From: Mortierella alpina
Taxonomy: Eukaryota > Mortierellomycota > Mortierellomycetes > Mortierellales > Mortierellaceae
Direction of reading: 5' to 3'
DNA length: 64,000 nucleotides
Assembly: GCA_029449245.1 (NCBI GenBank)
Contig: JANATF010000007.1
Span: 1,736,001-1,800,000, forward strand
The notes beneath the pieces are model-generated. The model worked only from the letters and a program-made list of their open reading frames with translations, was not told the DNA's origin and searched no databases. A program made the position numbers and the translations under genes. This document shows, piece by piece, positions 49,719 through 59,738 of this stretch (position 1 is its first letter; every line of letters begins with the position of its first letter).

Positions 49719-50681
49719 ATGGCTTCCCGCGTCGCCACCGCTGCCAAAGGCATCCGCTTTGCCTCCCACGCCAACGTCGCCAATGCCGCCAACCCTTGGC
49801 TGGCTGAGCGCATCGCCGTCAAGGAACACGCTGGTCGTAAGTACAAACGTCGCCATATATTTCAAACCTTGCTCCAGCCCTTTACAAACTCCGGCGGTTC
49901 GTCATTAGCACCCACCTCAGGGTAACAGCGACGCGCTTTGAATCATCAGTCTGAGCATGGGCCAGTATGATTCGTGTTCGCACCTCGCCAAATGAGAAAA
50001 GCAACCGTGTCCGCTTATTCCGTGTCATCGACCCATTCCTATTGACAACCTCTCTCGACCTCAGACTGCCCGACATGAACTTTGCACCCGCTCTGTGTGG
50101 CCCGTTCCCACGCCGAGGAACTAAGCGGCGGCTCTCAACTCAAACTTGATGTTCACTGTAAGGAAGCAGGCCTGCAGGAAAAATGACGGGCGCCATAAAG
50201 AATTTCGTTGTATTTGGCTCTGTCTATCCCATCCGGTCTTACCCATCACAGAGAACACCCACTTTTGAACACAGACAGACCTACGTATGACAAATGTGGT
50301 TGCGCCTATGTATACCAATCTGACCCATTGAAAACGTGCTACGTCTTGCATCGGGATATGTAGCCGCTTCTGAGACCTGGCGCAAGATCTCGCTCTACGT
50401 GTGCATCCCGGCCACTATTGCTGCCTCGGCCAACGCCTACAACCTCTACGCCAGACATCAGGCCCATCTGGAGCACGAGAGACATGAAGGACACGAGAAG
50501 GTCAAGTACCCGTACATGCGTCTCCGCGCCAAGGTAAGTCTCGTTGTGACGAAATATTTATTGTGCTTTTGCACCCTGTAAGGCATATTCTTACAATCGA
50601 TGGTGAACTGGTTTTTTTTACATATAGGCCTTCCCATGGGGAGATGATTCCCTGTTCTTCAATCCCGATGTCAACTTTTAA
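49719..50681 (+). CDS. COX6A: Cytochrome c oxidase subunit VIa
   Basis: Exons 49719-49836, 50364-50533 and 50628-50681 encode 113 residues, the usual size. The first exon is a basic, acid-poor presequence-like start (MASRVATAAKGIRFASHANV). The second holds the single inner-membrane helix (ISLYVCIPATIAASANAYNLY) followed by a His/Glu-rich matrix-edge segment. The conserved KYPYMRLRAK leads across intron 2 into AFPWGDDSLFFNPDVNF, the C-terminal signature of subunit VIa. It is a nuclear-encoded accessory subunit of respiratory complex IV (COX13 in yeast) that stabilises the dimer and mediates adenylate effects. Intron 1 is 527 nt, long for this genome. I saw no small RNA signature inside it. Confidence 0.93.
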
Positions 50682-51214
50682 ATAGGACGCCGACTACTTG
50701 AATACTATTCGTTACGACCCTTGGGCGATGGACGAGTATCCAGGAATAATGACAGGCGCGATGATAACAATATGAGCCTAGTCATGGTCCGATACAGAAA
50801 GCGAGAGGCTTGTGCCTGCACTCTTACTTTGTAGCATGATAATGCAATAAAAAGCCCTTTCAACCTTTATCTGCGACCACTGAATTCTTGAGCACGCTAG
50901 GTGTGGTGTGAATGTGAGGAACATCCCCATCATAAGATCTAGGGAAGCGCGATACCGTATTTTGGCTGGCTTTGTATAGTGCAGCACACGAGGCTAGCGT
51001 TGATCATTGAAAACTGAAGTGCAGCAGCGATTGCCTCTGCCATTTCTGCTGTGGGACTGTAAAGACAGTTTGCAGTTATAACAGCATCCTGAATGCCATT
51101 GAAAAACAGCTGTGGACCATCGTGATGGATAGCGAGACATCGGGCGCGATGTTTGCTTCGTAGTCCGACAGCGTGTGGGCTTCTCCTTATTATCTATCGT
51201 ATAACCAGTTTCAT
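50682..51214. other. Spacer between COX6A and the inverted-repeat element
   Basis: These 533 bp have no gene, tRNA or repeat match that I can see. Part near 50990-51210 could be an outer, unrepeated segment of the element. Confidence 0.45.
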
Positions 51215-51551
51215 CGATGCCTCTCATTGGCCGATCATGGTGGGTTCTTGCAGATGCTCGTCGACTAGTGCCGAAATGCTTATAATGCGATATTGCCGGT
51301 ACGGTGGGATTGTCCAGAGTGAGCTCGATCGTCCGAGCTGCATGAATTGCATTTATAACCAATTTCAAGAATCGGTGAGATTCGCCTTCGCAATGGGCCC
51401 TCTGCCTTTGAGAATGGGTCGATTCCGCAACTCAGATGGTGAAGATGAGTAAACCAAGAAAGCAGTGCCTGGCGTGGTGTAGCACACTCCCGAGGCTCTA
51501 GAAAAGTGGATGGAATGATCAGGCGATAAAAAACCGCACTGGTAAAGTCGC
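51215..51551 (+). repeat. Repeat unit L2 (truncated)
   Basis: Corresponds to the first ~330 bp of the unit when read on minus from the AAGTCGC boundary at 51545-51551. It contains the 130-bp invariant core at 51327-51456. Confidence 0.85.
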
Positions 51552-52114
51552 CTTCCAAAGGAGGTCAGATGCTGTCAGAGAGCCCTGGGAACCGCAATGG
51601 GTCTCAATGGCTACCGGGTAGCCTGGGTAACGGTGCCTGGCACTCAGTGCTATCCGCGAGGACTGTATGGTGCGTTCCATGGTAATTCTGCAGCACTATA
51701 AGTCATTTCGCTCAGCTCGTAAACCTAAAAACTGCACTGTGCCTGAGATCCCAGGCACTTGCATATGGGCCATAGCATCCATATCGTGCCTCTTATTGGC
51801 CGATCAGGGCCGGATCTTCGTCGACTAGTGCCAAAATACTTATAATGCGATGCTGCCGGTACCGTGGGCTTGTCCAGAGCGAGGCCGATCGTCCGAGCTG
51901 CATGAATTGCATTTATAACCAATTTCAAGAATCGGTGAGATTCGCCTTCGCAATGGGCCCTCTGCCTTTGAGAATGGGTCGATTCCGCAACTCAGATGGT
52001 GAAGATGAGTAAACCAGGAAAGCAGTGCCAGGGGCGATGTAGCACACTCTCAGGGCTCGAGAAAAGTGGATGGTATGATCAGGCGCTAAAAACTCCATGA
52101 ATCCTAAGTCGCGC
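51552..52114 (+). repeat. Repeat unit L1 (full length)
   Basis: A complete unit in the same orientation as L2. Its core at 51887-52016 is identical to that of L2. It ends at the inner arm boundary GCGC at 52111-52114. Confidence 0.87.
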
Positions 52115-52617
52115 ATGCAAAAATGGCACCCTAAAAACATTGCAAGCAGGCAAAGACACAGACCATTGTCTAATGATTGCAAGCCATCTCACTTAGAGGA
52201 TATTTCGAATTCTGGATAGAGCATTCAGTGACCAGTGGAAGCCCTACTGTTGGGTAGTGAACTATCCATGGCGTCAGGCGAACGTGAAGCGTTTGAGAAA
52301 GCAGGCGTCGAATAGAAAAATATGACTATTTGCGAGTGTTGAGAGCATCTATCTCTTTTGCCCCTCCCCTCATATCAAACTTCACAGAATATACCATCAC
52401 GTATATAGCGATACTCATGTCAACCAGTATGCGTGTTTTCGTAGTGATGAGGTTTCTACATCTCCACAGCTTATGCCTTAGATGCTTCGAAGGCATATAT
52501 ACATGGTATCAATGCCGCATGTTTTGTTAAGTCCCCTATGTTGAATCTGCCCCGCGTAGAACGAAGTGTTGATACGCGGGAGAATTGCCCTGCTGCTCTC
52601 AATATTTCAATTGGCAA
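52115..52617. other. Unique spacer between inverted arms
   Basis: 503 bp of AT-richer DNA unlike the units, with only short frames. No gene, tRNA or recognisable signal is visible. Confidence 0.5.
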
Positions 52618-53168
52618 GCGCGACTTTGGATTCATGGAGTTTTTGGCGCCGGATCATACAATACACTTTTCTCGAGCCCAGGGAGTGTGTTGCATTTCTG
52701 TTTTCTTGGTTTGTTCATCTTCACCATCTGAGTTGCGGAATCGACTCATTCGCCGTAGGTAGGAGGTACCTTTCCGAAGGCGAATCTTGCCGATTCTTGA
52801 GATTGATTATAATTGTAATTCAAGCAGCTCGGACGATCGGCTTCGCTCTGGACAAGCCCACGGTACCGGCAGCATCGCATTATAAGTATTTTGGCACTAG
52901 TCGACGAAGATCCGGCCCTGATCGGCCAATAAGAGGCACGATATGGATGCTATGGCCCATATGCAAGTGGATCTCAAGCACAGTGCAGTTTTTAGGTTTA
53001 CGAGCTGAGCGAAATGACTTATAGTGCTGCAGAATTACCATGGAACGCACCATACAGTCCTCGCGGATAGCACTGAGTGTCAGGCACCGTTACCCAGGCC
53101 ACCCGGTAGCCATTAAGACTCATTGCGGCTTCCAGGGCTCTCTGACAGGATCTGACCTCCTTTGGAGG
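52618..53168 (-). repeat. Repeat unit R1 (full length, inverted)
   Basis: Reverse complement of L1 and clearly the closest match to it. Its latter half (about 52905-53160) is nearly identical to inverted L1. Its core region (about 52710-52840) is the more diverged part. Confidence 0.87.
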
Positions 53169-53734
53169 GCGACTTTGCTAATGTAGTTTTTGGCGCCTGA
53201 ATCATCCCACCGACTTTTCCGGCGCCCTGAGAGTCCGTTACATCACTCCAGGCACTGCTTTCCTGGTTTACTCATCTTCACCATCTGAGTTGCGGAATCG
53301 ACCCATTCTCAAAGGCAGAGGGCCCATTGCGAAGGCGAATCTCACCGATTCTTGAAATTGGTTATAAATGCAATTCATGCAGCTCGGACGGTCGAGCTCA
53401 CTCTGGACAAGCCCACAGTACCGGCAGCATCGCATTATAAGCACTTCGGCACTAGTCGACGAGCATCTGCAAGAACCGACCCTGATCGGCCAATAAGAGG
53501 CGCCATATGGATGCTACGGCCCATATGTAAGTGCTTGGGATCTCAGGCACAGTGGGCCAGTGCATTTTTTAGGTTTGTGTGCTATGCAAAATACATATAA
53601 TGCTGTATAAGCACCATAGAGTCCTATCGGATCGCGCTAAGTGCCTGGCACCTCCACGCAGGCCACCCGGTAGCCATCGAGAGCCATTACGAATCCCCGG
53701 ACTATCTAAAAGCATCTGACCTCAGATTTGGAGG
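53169..53734 (-). repeat. Repeat unit R2 (full length, inverted)
   Basis: Begins at the GCGACTTTGC boundary. The core at 53264-53389 matches those of L1 and L2 exactly over about 126 bp in reverse complement. Confidence 0.87.
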
Positions 53735-54030
53735 GCGACTTTGCTACTGCAGTTTTAAGCGCACGCCTGATCATTCCTTCCACTTTTCTCGAGCCCTGAG
53801 AGTGTGCTACATCACGCCAGGCAATGCTTTCTTGGTTTACTCATTTCAACCAAGGCAAGGTCGTTTGCCATGGCGAATCTTGCTGAATACAGAAATTGGT
53901 TATACTTGCAATTCATGCAGTTCGGACGATCGGGTTCAATCTGGACAACCCACCGTACCTATAGCATCGCATTATAAGCATTTCGATACCAGTCGACGAG
54001 CATCTGCAAAAACTGGCCCTGATCGGCAAA
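53735..54030 (-). repeat. Repeat unit R3 (truncated, diverged, inverted)
   Basis: The most decayed copy. It starts at the same GCGACTTTGC boundary, lacks part of the core and ends at GATCGGCAAA, the same unit position where L2 ends. Confidence 0.8.
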
Positions 54031-54223
54031 CGATAAACGCATATGCTATTTTTGTCTCCGAAGAGGGGCATCATGTACTAGAGCCCCGCCCTGATGCTGT
54101 GACCTTTGTTCAACCCTCCACACTCAAAATTGGTCGCCCATTCCCTGTTTTTCTGTCTCGCTTTCACCACTTTCCAGACTTCAACAATCGGCATACCACC
54201 CACGCCATAGTTCTACTACAACC

Positions 54224-56241
54224 ATGGATATTCATGATGAAGAAAGAGCCATTGATTCAGCAACTGCATCCGTGGACGCTGTGTTACACAGAATCGACAG
54301 CAATGACACCTTGCAAGAGGGCGATCTGGTGAAGGAAAGTTCAACGAAACAACAGCAGCAGCATACTTGGTTTAACTGGACAAAGGATCAATCCTGTAAG
54401 CCATCGCGTATCTTTCGCCCACAATCGCTTCAGGATGTGGTCGATATTGTCCATTTGGCAAGAGCTTTGAACAGGAAGATCCGCTGTGTGGGAGGTGGAT
54501 ATTCTCTATCTTCTTGCTCATTAGTTGAGGATGGTGGATTCCTGGTGATGGTCAAAAATATGAATACAATCTTTCCGCCCACAATGTCTGGGGATGGAGT
54601 ATGGACGGTAGAGATGGAAACAGGTGTATCTGTTAAAGATCTAGACAGCTATTTGCGATCGTTCGAGCCTCCCTTGACCCTCTCCTCCAATGTTGTCTTC
54701 GATGGTGTAAGTCATGGATCTCATTTTTAGTCGACCAAGTCATTTAAAGCCTCCCTAACTCAAATCCTGCTCCTTAAAAGGCACTCTATGGGGGTATGCT
54801 CTCCTTAGGATGTGTAGGTGCCCCCTCTCTAACCTAACCAAGGAATGATGTTACGACCTTGGTGAAGCAACGCATATCTCACTATTGTGATCTCCCGCCA
54901 ATGATAGCACGGAGCCTCGACTCTAGAGAGCACCTTAGCTGACAAGGCCACCTGTGTGAAGATCGTTAGTGCCGATGGCGCTCTAAACATTTTCACTAAG
55001 GAGAAGGATCCTGTAGAGTTTGCTGCCGCAACGATCAACCTTGGCTTGTTCGGGATCATCTACAGCTACACCATTCAGGTGGAACCCATGTTCAAGTTAC
55101 ATCTGGTAAAGCATTTTGCATGGGTGATATGAATAGCAAATGCCACCCATCCTCACCGCAAGGCCAAACATTTCTGGTAGGTGGACACCAATGCTCTTCA
55201 AAGCGACTATTTTGCCTCTGCAGAGAAGGGCGGTCCACAACTCAAGGCGCTGGTACAGGCCAGTGAGCAGATCGAGTTCATATATCTCCCATTCAGTAGC
55301 AGAGACTTCAGCTCTCCTGCGGATGACCGCGTCTTGATACGGCAATGGCATCGTACCAATCTTCCACTGAAGCCCTCGCAGAAACGTATAGCATTCCAGC
55401 GATTCAAACAGCGCTTGATGGTTCGTCTTGCACAAAACTTTATTTACAGGTTCATGACGAAGTTTCCAAAGACTACTCCGTACATTTGCTACCCACTGTT
55501 CGCGCTGAAACCGAATGACAACAAAGTGCTCTGTGTGCCGGAGGCGATTCACCATTACGGTGGCCTCGACGCGTTTAAAGTCACGGAGCTCGAGATGGCG
55601 TTCAAGGTGGATGACAACTTTGAGAACGTTGTTGACGCGTGGAACTTTGTCATGAACTTGGTATGGCCAACAGTGACAAGACCTATGGGCTGGTTGACAT
55701 CAAGATATCAGGGAGCTACAAGCTAAATCGATATCATCTCCATGTGTGTCATAGATGTATGAGTTTGCAAACAGAGGGGAGTTTCCTTTAAACTTGGCAC
55801 TGGAGATGCGGTTTCTAAAGGCCTCCAGTATGACCATGTCAAATGCATACGACGACGACCCAGAGGCAGTGTACTGCATGATGCAGGTCGTCACAAAGGC
55901 AGAAGCGAGGGGATTCAAGGACTTCGCGGCTCAAGTAGGGAGATATTGGATGGATGCATTCCAGGCAAGGTAATCTACGAAGCGCCTGTCAATATGGTCA
56001 GTACTCTCGTTGACTACGAAGTCTTGACCTGATTTTTTTTCCGATCTCTCTACTTGTGAACCCTTCACATAGGCCACATTGGGCTAAGCTTTGGGAGCAC
56101 ATCCCGGGCATAGTGTTGTATCTTCGCGAACTGGACTCGGCACGGTTCCAGCAGTTCGAGACGATTCGCAAGAAATACGACCCCGAGGCCATGTTCTTGA
56201 ACGCGACCTTTGCTGGACTCCTTGGTCACCGTAGCCATTAG
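54224..56241 (+). CDS. ALO1: D-arabinono-1,4-lactone oxidase-like flavoenzyme
   Basis: Six exons (54224-54706, 54781-54813, 54908-55105, 55181-55660, 55755-55969, 56073-56241) encode 525 residues, matching yeast ALO1 (526). The second exon is only 33 nt. Motifs in order: NWTKDQSCKPSRIFRPQS, the FAD-binding PP-loop CVGGGYSLSSCS, MLSLGC joined to HGASTLESTLADKA (split by intron 2), INLGLFGIIYSYTIQVEP, and near the end RPHWAKLW, the HWxK motif conserved in aldonolactone oxidoreductases. The family oxidises D-arabinono-1,4-lactone with O2 to erythroascorbate in the mitochondrial outer membrane, releasing H2O2. The PP-loop has Tyr where the flavin-linked His is expected (see findings). The gene starts only ~190 bp after the inverted-repeat element but appears intact through splicing. 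Confidence 0.88.
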
Positions 56242-56342
56242 CCAAAAATGATATTTTTGAAATATGTAGCGCCGAAGCAACTACGCAAATACAAACCGGC
56301 CTGTGCTCGACGGGTGGCTTTGTTCTCAACCACGTCCTCGCT

Positions 56343-59329
56343 ATGCCTTGTTCGCACGGCTGCTCGCTTTCTTGTCTGGATGCATCGCCATGCACTGAAC
56401 ACGCCTGGTCGACATCTCAGCAAGCATCATCCCACGCGGCCCTCGTCAGGATGCCGACTCAACCCTCCCCAGGACACGGCCTTGGGCACGCAGGCTATGT
56501 TCCGGACCCCAGCAAGCTGCAGCGTGCCCACGGCGATCAACGCCACAGCCCCAGCCCTCCCGAGGCACCGCTGCCGGCAGCCCACAACGCGCTCCACCGG
56601 CCCCACTCACCCTTCCTTCCGCCTCCACCACCGTTCATGCATCCGAATCTGATGCTCATGATGCAGCAGACACAGATGCAGCAGCAAATGTTGCGGCAGC
56701 AGCACCATAATGCCTACCTCACTCATTCGGATTCGCGGTCACCTATGCCGACGCTTTCGTCGCCTGGAAGTGTGCCACAGGAGCACCAACAGGTTGCCCA
56801 GGGGACTGGCTCTTCGCAGCCTCACGAGGATCAGAGGAGGAATCAAGAGGAAGGATTGACTGCTACGAATGTCAGATCGAGGGAGGACGGGCGGCCTTGC
56901 TCACCGATGGAGAGGCACTCCATGGAATCGCCCCAGTTTAGACAGGACATGCCCCAAGGCATGGCCCCACGCCCTGCACCACCGTTCAACCCACCCGGCT
57001 CCCCAGGTTTTGACGGCCAGTTTGGGGCATCAGCGATGATACCGGTCCAAACTCCGAATGGAATCGTGTATATGCCCGCGAACAGAATGGCTCCACCTCC
57101 TGGCTTCGGTCATTTTCCAGCACACCCCCCAGACCACGGTCGGACAACCCTGCAACAGTCCCCGCAGTTCCAAACGCCGTTCCAGCAAGCACCGCAGCAG
57201 GCTTTTCATCATCAGCAGCAGATGTTTATGCACCAGCAAATGCTCCAGCAGCAGCAGCAGCAGCACCAGATCCATCTTCAGGATATCGAAAGTCAGATCA
57301 ATCAGTTTCTGTTCAAAAACGAACCATCACAAGGCGCGCCTCAGGACTCCCGTAACATCGCCAATGTCGATTCACCACGCGTTGGCCACCGCCTCACAGT
57401 GCAAGAAGTTGAAGAAGCCCAGGCTAAAGACCTTCAGCGTCAGCTTCATAACATGTCTTTGAGCGACGAACAATCTTCGCTGCGATCAACACCAAAGGCT
57501 ACAGGCGATGAGAACTCCAACGGTGGTCCACCCCCCGCGAACATGGAACCGTCTCTCCCAAAGACGTCTGTACCAGCTCACCGCTTGTCGAGCATTCTGG
57601 AGAATCGATTCCAGGTACCCTCGGCTAACAACACAACGCCGCGTCATGGGCAAAGCATAGACAAGGCGCCGCTCAATGTCAAGGATATCGACTTTTACTC
57701 GGACAGGAAATACGACCCTTACCGGCCTTCGTCTCATACATTCGATCTGCTCACACGGGATGCCAAAATCCTGTGCCAGGAGCTCAAACCCAAGCCTGAG
57801 GAGGAAACTCGGAAATTGGCGCTTTTGAAAAAGTAGGTTTACGCGCACGATTGATCGCACATAACCTCTTGCTACAACGCGCATCCTGATTCTTCTCTTC
57901 ATCTACCTTGTTAGACTATCTGATATTGCTAGAGAGGTTTTTGGAGAGGCTGAGGTCCTGCCCTTCGGATCCTCGGGCAATGGATTAGCTTTGGCGAACG
58001 CAGATATGGACGTGTGTGTCTTTCTGAATACGAAGCCAGGAACCGAGGATGTGTCACCGGTTGAGTTCGTCGAGAGGATAGGAGATCGTCTGGAGAAGGA
58101 CGCAGACTTTGAAAACATCCTGCAGCTCAAGCGCGCTCGAGTTCCTATTGTCAAGTTGAATCACGTCAATGGGATCGCGTGCGACATTGGATACCAGAAT
58201 GACCTCGCCATCTGGAACACACGCATGCTGAGGGCATATTGTAAAATCGACGAACGTGTCCGGGATATTGTCGTGATTATCAAGTTATGGGCAAAGCGTA
58301 GGAAGATCAACAATCCCTATACAGGGTCTTTGTCAAGGTGAGATCATGCAGGGGTTTTGGGTGACAAATGTAAAGATAGCAAATGATGTAGGCGGTGTCA
58401 CTAACATTCGTTCTTTGTTCCCATAATAGCTATGCTTATGTCCTGCTGGTAATCCACGTTCTTCAGAAGCGAGGAGTCTTGCCAAACTTGCAGGCGATCG
58501 TCACAGGAAACGGCAGTATACCATTTTGGCCCTGTCAGGGGTTCAATCGATACTTTTTTGAGGATATCCCAAATCTGAAGCAGCACTGGCAACCTACACC
58601 GGAGGCACTTGGTCAGTCGGTTGGCGAACTTCTCTACGAGTTCTTCAGATACTATGCAAGTGAATTTCGGTATGCCAATCAGGTGGTCAGCATTCGCAGC
58701 GGTGGGCTATTGACCAAAGAAGCCAAGGAGTGGACGAAGGATGTAAGTGAGGAGGGGTTTTTTGCGAGGTAGCGGTCATGGCCTAAAGCACAGATTTCTC
58801 ACCGCAACCTGATAACTTTGCTATATAGTTCACGCAGGCTCAACAACCACAGCAGCAACAACCACAGCAGCCGTCAGAGTCCTCAGTTGAGACCGATACG
58901 CAGCTTGAAACGCCTCCACCTTCAGACGCCAAACCTGTTGTGAAGAACCGATACTTATTTTGCATTGAGGATCCTTTCGGTACGATTTCACGCTGCAAAT
59001 TTTCCAAGTGATCTACGAGAGCGACCAATACCTTATCTAACTGGACGTACTTACACCTCTGACTACCTTAGAACTTGACCATAATGTTGGACGACCAGTG
59101 GACCGCTACTCGTACGTGTCCCAAACTTGATATACTCTCTTCGTCTAGGCCCTGTTTTCACTCTGTGGCCGTTGCGCGATCTAACAGCTTGCTCGTCATT
59201 GTTTTAATCAACTGTAGTCTCTTCACGATCAGAGGCGAGTTCATGAGGGCAGCCAAAATACTGAGCAGAAATGGCGACGGAGCCATTCCTCGTTTATGCA
59301 CCGAGAGGGAGGTACCTGCCACCCGTTGA
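56343..59329 (+). CDS. Non-canonical poly(A)/poly(U) polymerase, Cid1/TUTase type
   Basis: Six exons (56343-57832, 57915-58337, 58430-58742, 58829-58979, 59072-59111, 59218-59329) encode 842 residues. The first ~480 residues are Pro/Gln/His-rich and probably disordered (poly-Gln near 57245-57265). The nucleotidyltransferase domain starts near 490: FGSSGNGLALANADMDVCVFL has the GS motif (515-516) and the metal-binding pair Asp527/Asp529. A third acidic residue is in IACDIGY. The PAP-associated part follows (SYAYVLLVIHVLQKRGVLPNLQ, FFEDIPNLKQHW, SVGELLYEFFRYYASEF, CIEDPFELDHNVGR, LFTIRGEFMRAAKIL). Such enzymes add U or A tails to RNA 3' ends to mark them for decay or silencing. A Gln/Pro insert interrupts the last segment at 58840-58890. 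There is no RNA-recognition motif. A later Met (residue 37) is an alternative start. Confidence 0.88.
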
Positions 59330-59738
59330 ACACCTGCTGTGAGTGAAGGAATCGTCAAGACGGCATGGCGTTCAAATAAACGTCTTTCCATGTACTTCAA
59401 CAACGCCTGACCGAAGCAGTTGTTATTAAAACGGAACCCACTGGGATTGAGCGGTGCCAGTAGCTTCAACAGGCGTCTGGCGTTGACTCGCGATGAGTAA
59501 CGACGACCACAGCTTGAGATCGACGCCGCTTTTGCTGAGACTGAATCATATCTTGAAGGACCTGAGGCGCGTGGCATCCCCCTGCCTTTCTTTCTCACAC
59601 TTCCCTTCAACTTTATTTCTCGTCCCCTCCCTCCTCTCTTTCTCTTGTCTCGAGTCTCTGCTAAAAAAAACACCATTACCACGCATCCTCTCTTAAAAAA
59701 CACCACATTCACGATTGCAAACCACTGAACAACACGTC
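59330..59738. promoter_or_regulatory. Upstream region and pyrimidine-rich leader of the aminotransferase gene
   Basis: 409 bp between two plus-strand genes. From about 59575 the sequence is CT-rich with TTTCTC runs, like the other leaders in this window. No gene is seen. Confidence 0.5.

Larger units (their letters stand above)
51215..54030. mobile_element. Putative Foldback-like element of inverted ~560-bp units
   Basis: Five related units are arranged as a palindrome: L2 (337 bp) and L1 (563 bp) in one orientation, a 503-bp unique spacer, then R1 (551), R2 (566) and R3 (about 300) in the other. The inner arm ends mirror each other (52089-52114 against 52618-52650, sharing GGATTCATGGAG with flanking GCGCGACTT). 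The outer units L2 and R3 stop at nearly the same unit position (the GATCGGCCAA motif). Long inverted arms made of tandem subrepeats are the hallmark of Foldback transposons. No transposase-like frame exists in the arms or spacer, so it would be non-autonomous and mobilised in trans. An inverted segmental duplication is the alternative. Target-site duplications were not found by eye. Confidence 0.6.

Noticed and set aside
52566-53024. Reading frames of about 150 codons inside repeat units, considered as transposase remnants
   Set aside because: Frames do not persist between copies of the unit, contain no DDE or other catalytic motif, and arise from the non-coding repeat itself.
54707-54907. 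ALO1-like gene considered a pseudogene, because the frame stops at 54729 and again after GGATGT
   Set aside because: Splicing out 54707-54780 and 54814-54907 restores DGALYGGMLSLGC-HGASTLESTL exactly as the family requires, so the gene reads as intact.
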